This document shows positions 21,801 to 34,500 of a stretch of DNA of 64,000 nt, one piece after another (within the stretch, counting starts at the first letter, position 1; the number at the start of each line of letters is the position of its first letter). A model generated the notes under the pieces. The model ran no database searches, had not been told where the DNA came from, and saw nothing but the letters and a program-made list of their open reading frames with translations. The translations under genes were made by a program, and so were the position numbers. This DNA is from Platynereis dumerilii (taxonomy: Eukaryota > Annelida > Polychaeta > Phyllodocida > Nereididae). The DNA lies in contig JAPTHN010000003.1 of NCBI GenBank assembly GCA_026936325.1, forward strand, positions 40,750,011 to 40,814,010, read 5' to 3'.

Positions 21801-22331
21801 GCCAGGCTCACTTGTATATTTAAATCTGAGCAGATTTCTTTTATCGTTTCAATTGAACAACCAATAAACACTTAAAATTTATGCTAAACCTTTGATGCAA
21901 TGGAATATCTCAATACAACTCTTTTGTATAAAATCAGGCAAAAGAAATGGTAAAACGTTTTTTTTATATGAGCTGATGTTTTCATTAAATGTAATCGTCA
22001 ACATTTCTACTTTAAAAAGTAAGGCTCCTCATTAACACCTTTTAGTAATTAAAACAGAACTATTGTAAGAGTCATTTTAGATTCTTAGAACTAACTTCAA
22101 CATCAGGCACTAGCAGTAACTAATGAGACAGAAAATTAAGAAATTATCAACAAAACCTCAGGTTAAAGATAAAAAGAAGAAACAACGAAATCAAAAGACA
22201 AACTTGGCTGCAAGAACATGACATTTTGATATCAGCAGAACATTGATCTTTGCAAGTATAGCAGAACACAACACATGAATTGTCAGAACAAATTAACAAC
22301 TAAACTACACAGATCCCTATAAACTGAACTA
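18840..22331 (-). other. Region between NGDN and the Piezo distal stop; probable Piezo 3' UTR
   Basis: There are about 3.5 kb without a credible exon on either strand. The part nearest Piezo is AT-rich with many AATAAA-type hexamers on the minus strand; one at 21774-21769 lies about 560 nt after the distal Piezo stop and others lie further on (for example 21302-21297). I cannot place the true transcript end. No repeat family was recognised here. Confidence 0.45.
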
Positions 22332-22584
22332 CTAACTGACTTTGTGTTTTGTAAGTTGAATAAGCATCTGTGGCGATCGGTACAAGAACTGTAGTTTAGC
22401 GAACAACTCTTCTTCCATCTTGAGCTCCAGGGCCTCTCGCACCATGTAGATGTCCAGGCAGAGCTTGAGGACCTTGTCTACGTTGGGCAGTTCTTGGAAC
22501 ATGATCTGCGAAGACAACCCGCTGAAGAACAGGCGCACAAACTGACCAATCACAAACACCAGGGAAACGTACAGACCGATGATG
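22332..22584 (-). CDS. PIEZO: Alternative last coding exon of Piezo (distal copy): inner helix and CTD, canonical
   Basis: ATTTCAG|C opens an exon in the same phase as the proximal copy. It encodes [20 protein letters not shown], then [20 protein letters not shown], then [20 protein letters not shown], and stops TAG at 22334-22332 after 83 residues. It is much closer than the proximal copy to the vertebrate end (IMFEELPCVDRILKLC from memory). One difference from vertebrates is RSPQ for RSPE, where the Glu corresponds to mouse Piezo1 E2537 as I recall. It lies 5.9 kb beyond the proximal stop. Confidence 0.93.
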
Positions 22585-25500
22585 CTGAAATGGACGGCAA
22601 AAAGAAACAATTAGATCAGAAGAAACATAGACTCAAGAGCAAAAGCAACATAGTCTGCCACAGGGAACAATATTCACATGGTCTCTCACTTTAACGATGT
22701 GACACAATCATGAAATAGCTCATGCCGTGCAATAGCAAAATGAACGAGGCACAGGCAACAGCTCATTCCACAGCAGAGGCAGGGCGCTACTTCAGGATTA
22801 TGCAGATCCTGTGATGACATCACAGTTATGACATCGTTAACATTATGAGACTCTGTGGGCTCAGTAGAGTGCTACAGTCAATTAGGGAAAGAATTACACA
22901 AGTCATTAGTGGATAATAAACTGCAATAAACATTCGTGACAGAGGACCAAATCACACATAGTTGAATGTCAATTACTAATTGTGATCGATGGGATGTCAA
23001 AGAATCCACAGCACATTAAGTAATTCTACAAAACATTCAATTTTCAAAAATTTAAAACCACAGTAATTATGAACTATCAAATAAAGTGCAAATATAACGC
23101 ACACATGTGATACAAGATATACATGAAAGCATTCAATTTTGTAAGCTATATCTGAAACTGAAATGAAAAGAATACAATAGCAATAAAAATACAAATGCCA
23201 AATAATTGAAGTATAATTTATATGGATGCAAGCATAAAATCCTTATAAATCTCTACAAAACACAAGGAAAGGAACGATCTAATGACAACAAGCAATCACA
23301 ATGGTGCAAAATAAATCTCATGGATGTGCAAATAAATCACTTGGATTACACTGACAAAATCATTCTATAACACAAGAAAATCTGCAGAACTTGATAATGA
23401 CTCGATAGTCGATATAGCTTTGACCTAAAATGTAGCAAGAAGGGATCCAAAAGGGATGACATAATTGACTGACAAAGAAATACAGAAAAAGATGGTTCAT
23501 GCAAAACAACTGGCATGCATCCATAAAACTGAAAGAACAAGCATGCATCATTGGACCTGAAGAGCCAAATCATAGCTTGAGTCTCAAATCGGATCTCTTG
23601 ATACAACAAAGACAACATCATAATAATTAGCCCAAGTTCCTCTCACCTTTATACTTCATTTTGATGCCAGTAAATTTCAATGTCAGAATAAAACAGTTTG
23701 TTAAGGCAATAGTACAGTAGTCCCTGTAGGGAGCAACCTTCCCTTCTATGGATAGATGGCTGATTGGGGTTTTATGTCTTCCCTTTATGCACCGAGTCTG
23801 AACTCAAGACTCTGGTATGCTAGTTAGGACAGCAGGAGGAATCAACAGTGAGGCGAAGATAAGTTGAAACAGCTTTCCAACCTGCTGTAGGTCCAGGTGA
23901 CTCGGCTAAAGCAGGAATCGATCTCAGGACCCAGGGATTCAAAGTCGCAGCACTACCAACTGAGCTAATCCTTTTAATTATAATTTGGAGGAATATTAAA
24001 AGGAAGAGGTTGCATACCACAGGGGGGGGGGTGCTCAAGAGGGGATGTTCACTGCAGGGACCACTGCACACATGCAAAGAAAAGGTCTCTCTTTTGAGAA
24101 GTCCTACAATACACACTGACGCCACGGCATGTAGCAAGACGTTTGGCAATTTCCAATTTATTCAACATTCAAGTTACATGTTGTACTGGGCATTAGCCGG
24201 AGTATGGTATGACCTTACATACATCAAGAATGACTCAGGTACCCTATTGAATTACATAGAAGAGCTAAATTCATTTGGCATGACGCACAATGACACTATT
24301 TATAGCAGAGGATTCAGTGGTAATAGTGAGGTATATATCATTAAGTCTGAGAGTCTTTCAAGTCTGGTATTATATCAAAATAGAAAACACAAATGGGAAG
24401 ATTTGACGTAACACATTTGAAATAAGACTTTGTGCGCACGTAAGTTGCACATTGTATCAATGACGTCGCAATATGTCACAGGGATTAGATGTATTTGTAA
24501 CCAGCTGCTGGTTATATTGTGAGGATAGTGTGATGAAGAACAAAAGAGAAATATGCATCCAGTCACGAGTCTCACGACATAAGCAACTCCACAGGCCTTC
24601 CAATCGTTCTGACAATGAGAAAGCCAACCTGAGATAGGCTCACCCTGGCAGAACAATTAAGAGACCTGTGGTGGACTCGCATTCTGTGCTGACTCGAGTA
24701 AGCTGCATATGTCTTCAGAGCAATGTAAGCTATGTGACACTAAATACATATTCTATAACGGTAATGATTTTCCAATAAACTGAAGAAGCAGGAGAAAATT
24801 GTTGAACAGGGCCAGTGTCAAAATGGATACAACATGGAACTAAAATGCATACTATTTTCAACATTGCACGATCCCTAGATTTACCCATCTGAATATCCAT
24901 CAATTTGCCAATATCAATAACAAATATTTTGGTCTATTTACCTTAGTTTAACTGATAATACAGAATTCACATGACAGGCAAATTAAGCTATAAAATAGTT
25001 GCAATATTTAATACATTATACTACTATAATTACCATATATTATATGGCATCTTATGTTTACAAATATCATGATCAAAATACATAATAATTTAACCATCAT
25101 TAAGCACATCCACATTCGACAATATTTAAATACACATACAAACACAACAGTTTACTTTCCAAAAGCAAAAATGATTGCAAAAAGCATAAAAATAGCATTC
25201 TCGTAATAGCACCAGCATAAAGTAAAAATACAATTTTGAAGCAGTTCTTTAATTTTTTTTTTCAATATGTAAACATAGCAATGTTTATAAGGAGTTTTTC
25301 TGCATTTAGTTCTTTTAAAAAGAAGCAACTGCATAGGAAAAGAGATCCAAGGGACAAACCATACGACTTCAAGGGCACCTGATAGGACAGGCACATAACA
25401 CACTGTCCAAGAAGACCGCATCAAATACAGTGAACAGTATAACCAGTCTGGGCCTTCAATAGAGCGCAAAAGAAATCCCCTAAGACTGTGGATTGTTTGT

Positions 25501-28500
25501 ATCAGTTTCATAATGTTAATTTTCCAAGTTAAGTAAATGTAAATGTTGTATAGGGTTCCTGACTATTGCACCAAATGCCCAGCTAATATTGGAATTACCG
25601 TGCAAAATTTCAAAGGAGTTAATGGCATTAATGTACCTCAGTTATTTTCTATCCAAATTCAGAGAATACAAATCTTTCAAGCTTACATTTCTCCAACTGT
25701 GGCACACTTATAGGATATTCTTCACTACTCTCTAAAAGTTACTTTATATACAGGAACGAAAATTAGGGGAATGCAAATTCAAGCATACGAAGGGTGATAA
25801 CATTAAAAGGAACAGCCAACCTGCTCCAAACCTGCCCAGTTATACAGTTTACTGCTATTGAGTCGGTGCACTTGAACAGCAGGGTACAACACCATTAATC
25901 TCCTAATATATTATAAATGCACAAGTTCCATGTATAAGTATATATAAAGCATATTTCACAATTGAGTACAATCTTTGAGTGTAAATGCAACAATATCATT
26001 ACATTTTGATTTGAGAACAAATGTAGAATATGGACTGCATGGGTATTGCTGCCTCTGGTAAGAAAGCTAATCATCATTCTACTAATTTCTAGTAAGACCA
26101 CCCACCTGAAACTATTAATTAACACATTAAATTCTTATTCTGCCCAAAGCATCAAGCTCAAGCTGGGATAGAAGCCATTGTGTATGAAGTACCTATATGC
26201 CTCCTCATACAGACAACCAAGATTGACTAGAGCAAAGAGCACATATACATGATATAATTTATGATATAATTACAATTTCAAAGTTAATCAAGCATGTGCA
26301 GCAGTTTTATCGAACCAGAGCATGGACAGTTCAATTAGTACATATACTAAAGAGCAAAAGAAAGTTATAGAAACATAATGTGTTCAATATGAATTAAACT
26401 TTCTTTTGCTGTTCAGTATATAGCCCTAGGTCAGAAAATCAGGTTAAGGGGCTCAACTCAAATGGATGGATGAGCGAGTGGAACTTCACATCCTGTATTT
26501 ATGTACTTTTAAACGCAAATAAGCACAAGAGGAGGACACAGAAACAAGGGCACAAATAATGAGAGAACTGTCCGAACTCCGGCTAAAAATGCTGCTCGTA
26601 AATGCTTTCTTCTCAAGTAAATCGATAAGACATAATGGAATGCAGAAATTTATATCAAACACTACAAATCCTTAAGGTTTCTGCTAAGGCCACACATAAT
26701 TGATTCTTAGCATCGCGGAGCCGCCGACACAATAGATTTGCTGCCGACGGAAAAAAAAAAAAAATGTTCACTTTTTTTTTTGTCCTACCGACCGACCCTA
26801 GAAAAAGTGCCTTGAGACGATCCGAGAAGCTGAAGATCAATTATGTGTGGCCTAAGTGACTGTGGAATAAATGTATTTGGAATCCTTGAAATTTTACCCT
26901 GTGGACCGACTTAATTGCCAGCGATCCCTGGGAATAGGAAAATTAAACAAATGTTTTCATGAAGTCTAATTAATGTCACGTTAGTTCTGGTTAATCCTAA
27001 ATGCATGCATATTGTGGATTACAATCCTGGGAATGTCTAAGCGTGTCAATAAATATGGTTCTTGGAAATAAACTTATCATCTCCAACAATTAAAAGGACT
27101 GGAATGCCGCCTTGTGGACACTTTTTCTACCAGAAGGTCTGCTGCAATATTGAGGGTGTCAAATTCCTTTTTAACAAGTTAGCAGAACAAAGATTACTAC
27201 TACTTCCCAAATACTGTGGTACTTCTCTTATCATGTTATGTATAGTCCTCTAAGATTATTTCATGTGCGCCTTTATCATATCACATAGAGATTTCTGTCA
27301 ACTTATATATCATCACTGCTCTGATTTCAAATTGAGATCTAGAATGTAGCTATCATATTGCCAATTGGCAACAAACCTTGCAATCTGATTGGCCAATTTC
27401 AAAAAAATAGTTGAGCTAATGTAAGCAGCCTAATCAACGGCTATGAGATGAGCATCTCTTCCTCTACCAGCCATAAAAATAAATTTATAAAATACTACAC
27501 AATCTAGTACCCTACATGATTATTCAGGTCTTGAAACATCAGAATTCAATGTGACAGGTGAACTGTTAGTTTTGCACTATTCTTTGTGACAGCAAATTGC
27601 TGGGGTAGAACTGTGGTGAACCAATCTCAAGAGTTACCTACAACCATGCAAACTTACTTACGGCTATCTTCTAGAAATCTTTGACTTTGGAAACGTGAAA
27701 AGGCTAAAAAAAGTGATCAAACAATACAAAGTTGTTTAGAAGTCACCACCGCTCATAAAAATAACCGCTCATAAATTCACAGATTTCATTATGATTTTTA
27801 CATGTGGCAATACTTTTTTTACATGTGGCAATACTTAATCATTCAATTCAAACTGCATTTCATTCTGTAGTCCATTGGAGTCCAGTAAATCTCGCTCGTT
27901 GTTGTCAATTGTTTGCGACTTTCCCTGGGCATTGCACATGTGTTCCACGGAGGACACGTTTTTAACATTTTTAACATGTTTCAAATTAACAAGCACATCA
28001 TTAATGCTTCAGCAAGGAAATGGTTACATCATTGATATAGATTGCAGGCTGTCACATGGTCTGTTTTTCTGCATAACCAAAGAGAAAATAAATGCTGAAA
28101 TGTGAGATAAGTAGAGCACTAAACTGTGCATACTGGACATAATCAAAGCAATATTTTAGTATCTTCCCAAAATCCATTAAGATAAATTTCCAGGCAATGA
28201 GGCAGCCAACTTTCAGCCAGTATCCTCAATCCACACAGTGAGCATAGTTTGAATCTGGCTGTTGAACCAAAAGACAATGGCTCTGAAAAATTAAGGATTT
28301 TTCGTTTCTCATCGGCCAACAGCTAGCTACACAAAGCAGGTCACACTGCTCATATGGCGAGATGTGTTCTCAATTATCATTTGAAAGCTTTACAAAAAAC
28401 CAGACCCTTGTGGCAGCCTGCTCAACAAGAATATCTGTCCACAAACGAAACACAATCCACCCTCCATGATCAGTATTTGGTGACGTAGGGCACAGGTCTG

Positions 28501-31500
28501 CGGGTGACCCTGACCATGGTCTCAGGGGAGCGATACAAGAAAGCGATCTTGGCGTAGAACTCCTCCTCCAGCTGCCACAGCCCCATCTCTCGGCACAGGT
28601 AGAAGTCTTCGAAGTATCCGTAAATGCGGTCCACGTAGGGCAGAGCCATGTACTGGATGTTCCTGTAGAGGCCCACGACCCCAACACGCAGGACTCGTGC
28701 GATCACCAGAATGACGGACACGTACAGTCCTATGATGCTGCAATTCAAGGGCCACCACATCTCTTGGGTTAACATTTGAATCAATTCACGCTCATTCAGT
28801 ACATGGAACACACATAAACATAATGCGGGAATAACAATGAGGAGTAACAGCCAGTTTTCAAGTAAGAATTCTGTGAATTTATTAATCTGCAATGAGTATT
28901 GATGGTCTGAAGCCTGAGTCAAGAAACAGTAAGTTACAGTTTAAGTCCAGGTAGGATTTATGAGTCTCTCTCACCCAATTTCAGGGCAGTAACTTTACGT
29001 CTTACTTGTGTCACTGGCTATAACTCTGGGTATCAATTATCAATCTCAACTTGTAACTCAATAAGCTACATTATTACTTTTTAGAAATGTAGCCCCCTAA
29101 AAACTGCTATAGCAAATCAAGATCACAACATCAAAAATTTAGACAGAGCATCACAATAATGAAATACGAAATTGCAGTATTTTTCTAATTTTCTTTTACA
29201 ACAAAACTATAATGAAACATAAATAAGAGAAGTGATACTTATGTACACAATGGCAAATGAACACAAAGACAAGGTTTGCTAGAAATAAGACATCCAATCA
29301 AAACATCCTGTAAAATTAAAACACAAAGTAATATATTGACCATGAATAGCAATGGTTGTATGAATGCTGATCATTTCTAAAATAGCAGAATGATCGTACT
29401 AAACTCTTAACATCAATTTTGATGTAACAAAAACATAAAACAATACTTTTTTTTGCAAAATAGGAACGTGAAATTGATGTCATGCAATAATTGAAAACAT
29501 AAGACAGCCAACATCATTCGACTCAGTAATTCAGCTATGTACAAACATAATCAATGAAGCAATTGAATCAAAATAACAATTTAAAACAGGATGATACATT
29601 ACAAAGAAACAGAAATTAACATGCTTGGGAGTAGGATTTGTGTTCAAATCAATCAAACAGGCAACAATGACATTTTCAATGCAAAACAAAACAAACAATC
29701 AAACATACATGCTATGACAACAGGCTGAACTGAAATCTCGAACAAGCATGCATCTCTACCAGTCCTGGGGCACACATTTCATTCCAGCAATAATAGTGAA
29801 ATATCTCATAATATATTGGTTTTAAAATAGCATGGCCATGTTGCAATAATGCACATAATGAAACCAAACGCACAAAACAAAAGCTCTTTGGTCTTACAAA
29901 ATTCATCTTTCTCATACACAGCCATAATTGTCAACAGACTACTACAATGGTGTTGGAGTTGTTAGCAATGAGTTCATCAACATAACTCCAGCTGGCATCT
30001 ACCAGATTTGACAGTTTGACACACAATGACAGAAGATACAGACACTTAATATATACAATCTAATGCTAAGGTGTCAACTAATCAAGTGCCACCTTGAATT
30101 GAATTATGCGAATTGAGTTAAATTGAACATACCCGTATCCAGTGAAGAAACTTAAGCCTGCAGGTGCCACCCTGTCATTGAAGGCAAATATGGTGAGACT
30201 GTCATGCTCGACAAAGCTGGCCGAGCTCTCCAGATATTTCTCACTGGCCTGCTCATGCAGCTCCCACCATTGCTGGTCCGTGCCATTTAGGTTGAACGTC
30301 ACATCTGTCTTCACGCCCTTGGCTAAAACATAAATCAAACACATGAGTGAAAAACATGAATCTGGCGAGTCCTGAGCCTCAAGCCTAAATTCTGACACAA
30401 AAGTTCAAAACATCTTCTTCCCTGTAAAGTTCTGTTTTCTTTATTCTGTCTAAAATATAGGACAGGACAAAAATTATGTTCTATTCTGCAATGCTGTCTT
30501 TAATTTATTTAACATACACTATAGATCCCGCGCACAGCCAAAACCAAAACTTGAGAGATTAAATACTACAACTTAATTACATAACAACTGATGCCATTAG
30601 GCTGTTTCCAAGAGAGCATCAGTAATATCATTACACTATAGCAGGCAGTATTCAAAAGATTGGTAAATTTTCACTTCAGGAAAAAACATGTGGCATCACT
30701 GGTGGCGATACGGTTCATTAACGAACATACATTCATAACATCCAACATGGTGAGTATTACAGAATGACAATCTAACAGTGATAGGAGTCATGAAATACAA
30801 GGCAAGCATATGGACATGACACCACTTGGAGCATTTAGTAAGTCACTCATGTTTCCCTGGCTAGAGATGGCATAGACCTCATGCTTTAAGATGGCTCGCT
30901 ACTCATGCGAAGTGGTAGTCAGCGCACATTTCCACGCAGCCAGGCAGGCCCTATCTGTCGTAACGTCACCATAGCAGCTGAGCTCTGCTGACACTGTTCA
31001 GCATCTTTTTTTGATTCTGAGAATTTCATGAGTCGGCCGCTTCGTTTGCAATTTGCGCCACTTCTATTTGGGTTAGAGACTTCTCGTTTACAGCATTAGA
31101 TGCGCTATGAAGAGGGCTACTTACAGCCGGAGTTTCAGCTTCATACTCAGAATAGAAAATTTTTACAGGCGATTTTCGGCAAGCGTGTCTAATTTCTCAA
31201 CAAGAATCCGAGGATTCAAACCCTGGGTTCTGTTGGGAATTAGCAATTAAGCATAAGATCCGTGGATACAAGATCAAAGTAGCACTGCACTGCGAAGTGC
31301 AATCAGCTTTGACACCAGTCAGATTGATTTCGAGTGCTGTTTCTCAATGGCAATTTGGTAAACTGAGGGTGAAAAAACGCTTTAGAACTTGCAGAATTGC
31401 AATTAGCATTGTTAAACTGCTTCTGAGAATATATGCACTGCAAAAAGCAATTGCCAAATTTATGCATTATGGGCCTTCCTTGAATCGCATGGACGATCGT

Positions 31501-34500
31501 CACATGGGCGACATTATAATGCAAAGTCAGCTTGAAAACAGCCCCTCAAGACTCAAACGATCTATTAGGGCCTACACAACAAACTACTAAAAAAAAATTA
31601 AAAAAAATTTTTTTTTTTCAAATTAAAAAAAAACAAAAAACACAACAAACCATCCTGAATTCCACAAAGCATTTTAGTTCACCTCTATATGAACACAAAA
31701 TGACACACTTGACCACATCCACACCTGTATGAAGGCTGGGAAAACTTTTTTCCAAAAATCTCTCAGACTGGTTTTTAGATAAAATTACCCTGGGGGAACC
31801 CAGGGTAAAAATGACTTTGTGACATAAATAAATTTTTATATCAAAATCCATCGCGGTAGGAAATCTTCTCTTATGCATTTTATTGTTCCTCACAATATTT
31901 GGAAATAAATGACATAGAAATGAGAAATCCTATCTCGCCAATTTTTTTAGGCGCCATGGTTTAAAAAAAAAGTTAAAATTGTCAAAATTAATATTTTGAT
32001 TCCGAGCCCCTTGGAAAGTCCTTTAAACTAAATATATTTCTTTGAAATTGTAATCAGCTTTTCCATTCAAGTGTCTTCTTTAATTTCATGCTTCAATAAA
32101 TAATATGGGATGCATGACCACTGAATGACAGGGTTAGTTTACAGTAAAAAAGTTAAGAAAAAAATTGAGTTTATCAGGTTTGCATGAAATGACTTTCTTG
32201 TACATAACCTCCAATATTTTGAAAAAAAGGCTGGTTGCGACCCCTTTTTTTACATATCCTTGTTATAAACTATATTTTGGACCATTCGAAACTATTTAAA
32301 AAAAATCCTATCTAGGAAAGTTCATGAGTATCGAGCCACCTTAAACTTCATTGTAATATTCCAGAGCTGCTTGAGGATGGGTGATTGGTGAACTACGTAT
32401 TATACAAGTCTAAACTTGAACAAGCTCCAAGTAATGCTGAGTTGACATAGCACTGAGAATGTGGTTCATCAAAGTTTGATGGTAGCACCATCTTAAAGGA
32501 CATTCAAGGGCACAGAAGGTTTTAATAAGATAGAATTAATTTGTGATTACACTCACTGAGGGCTAACAATTCCTGAGGGGCTTCACTGGGAGGCACTCGC
32601 ATGAAGCGTGGAAACAGGCCAACGACATTCCTGCAATTAGATTAATATTTGTCAGGGTCCCATTATTGGTTGATGTTTTTTTTAAACAATATTATCATTA
32701 TATTATATATTAACATTATAATCTATTTTTAAGCCAACTTCATGACATGTTACTACAGAAAAAAGTTCTGAGCCAGTTTTAAAAACATTAAATTATTTTC
32801 TTTATCACTATTCTGACTTGTATAAAATATCAAAATAATAATACAATGTGAGTGAACTTACACCGGCTTCGTTCTATTGCCATTGATCATCAATGCGAAC
32901 TCCTCCCTCGTTTTATTTGAGGGATTTAAAGGATGAGGAAATTGCGCAGTGACCGTATCTGTGTTGAGGCCCGGCTTAGGATCTCTGCAATAGACAATTT
33001 CTTTAATGGTACTTCATTGGACATGGAAAAACATACACAAATGTCATTAAGTGGCATTATTTTAAAAGCACAGTAAAATGCCATCGGTTATCTGTTTGTT
33101 TTGCAATAAAAATATACTCTATGCATAGAAAACTAAAATTCATTATCAAAGATCATCTACATTTCAATATTTTATGTTTCAGAGCAGTTGAAGGTTGATT
33201 GCCCAAGATGTACAGGGCACGACACATACAACCTGTTGGATGAAACAGCAAGGAGGGACACATTTCAACTTACTGTTTTAGTAGAACAAGTGTCACAGTT
33301 AATCACTAAAGACTGACAATCTATGTTTATTCCACTACATGTATTACCTTTTAAATGATATGGAGAAGTATATTTTCAAATTGGTGTTTTTATTTATGAG
33401 ATCGTGGAAGAGGGCGTCTTTGCTGGGAGGGCTAATGCCCCATAATGCGGTTGATTCCCCGTTTATTTGCACGATGGTAATGTCTGACGCTTTGTACTGC
33501 TCAAGAACCGACAAGGCTTCCTGTGAAGTGAGATAGACAACATTATTTATTAAATTCACAAGTTACATAAAAAGACAGGAGACATTCCAAGAAATTCAGT
33601 AGAAACATGAGCAAGAATTTGGTAATTCAATTTCCGTTACGGACACTTCATGAACCACTGACAACAAAAAGCCTTTTCACAGGATTAGAGATTTTGACAG
33701 TAACTTGTCATTGGTACTTTGACATTTTTTGAGAGAGGCCTCTGCTGTGACACAGCACAAGAAAACGAACCGGTTTATCGCTGTACATGTTGAGCAGGCG
33801 ACTGTAGTTGTATTCATTCATGGGCTTGAGGAAGTTCTGCTGGGCGCTCATGTGGAATATGGGTTGATAGCCTCCAATCTTGATCTGCACAGTGCAGTCC
33901 ACTGGGGGGTTGGGGACGTAGAGAACGGTGTCGGCCAAGGAGAAGAGCAAGAGAGGGAACCAGATGATGAAGATGAGCAGGAAGAGCAGCAGACCACCAA
34001 CCCCATACTTGATGGCCAGTTTCCTCAGCTGACCGCGCTGGGTCGGATAGGCCTGAAACAGAGGATAGAGAATTAAGAAACACAATAACACTGAAAGTTG
34101 TCTTTACTAACTGAACAAACGGGGTAAGGGCCATCTGCAACAGCTGAAGATGAGGATGTGTGATAAGAGTCAACGTCCTGTAATTATGCAATGGGTACGA
34201 TTGACAGGACAGGCAGGAACAAGGGATGCACCTATACCAGTCCTTCACTTCCAATATCAATACCTCAGGTTAACATATGGAGTAATGGGTCCGATCCAAT
34301 ATTGGCACTGCTGTTTTAGTACTGATACCGACGATACCAATGCCTGGTATTGGTGCTTCCCGAGCAAGGACCACAGCAGCTTTATTTGTCAATGATCAGT
34401 ACATTCAAATATGCCATGCTCTTCCTGGACCTGCTACCTTCATCTGAACAGAAAAGAGGTCACTTCTGGAATCAGCCAAGTTTAAATTTTTTTTTGGTAG

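Larger units (their letters stand above)
22585..28469 (-). other. Interval between the two Piezo terminal exons
   Basis: This is about 5.9 kb of AT-rich sequence. It must hold the 3' UTR and poly(A) site of the proximal isoform and the intron skipped to reach the distal exon. It contains one tRNA-derived SINE (23.7-23.97 kb) and one MITE (26.69-26.85 kb). I found no third copy of the terminal exon and no other coding sequence. Confidence 0.6.

Noticed and set aside
24010-24411. 133-codon plus-strand frame
   Set aside because: No family resemblance; it lies between the Piezo terminal exons, starts within a G-run and has no splice or codon support.
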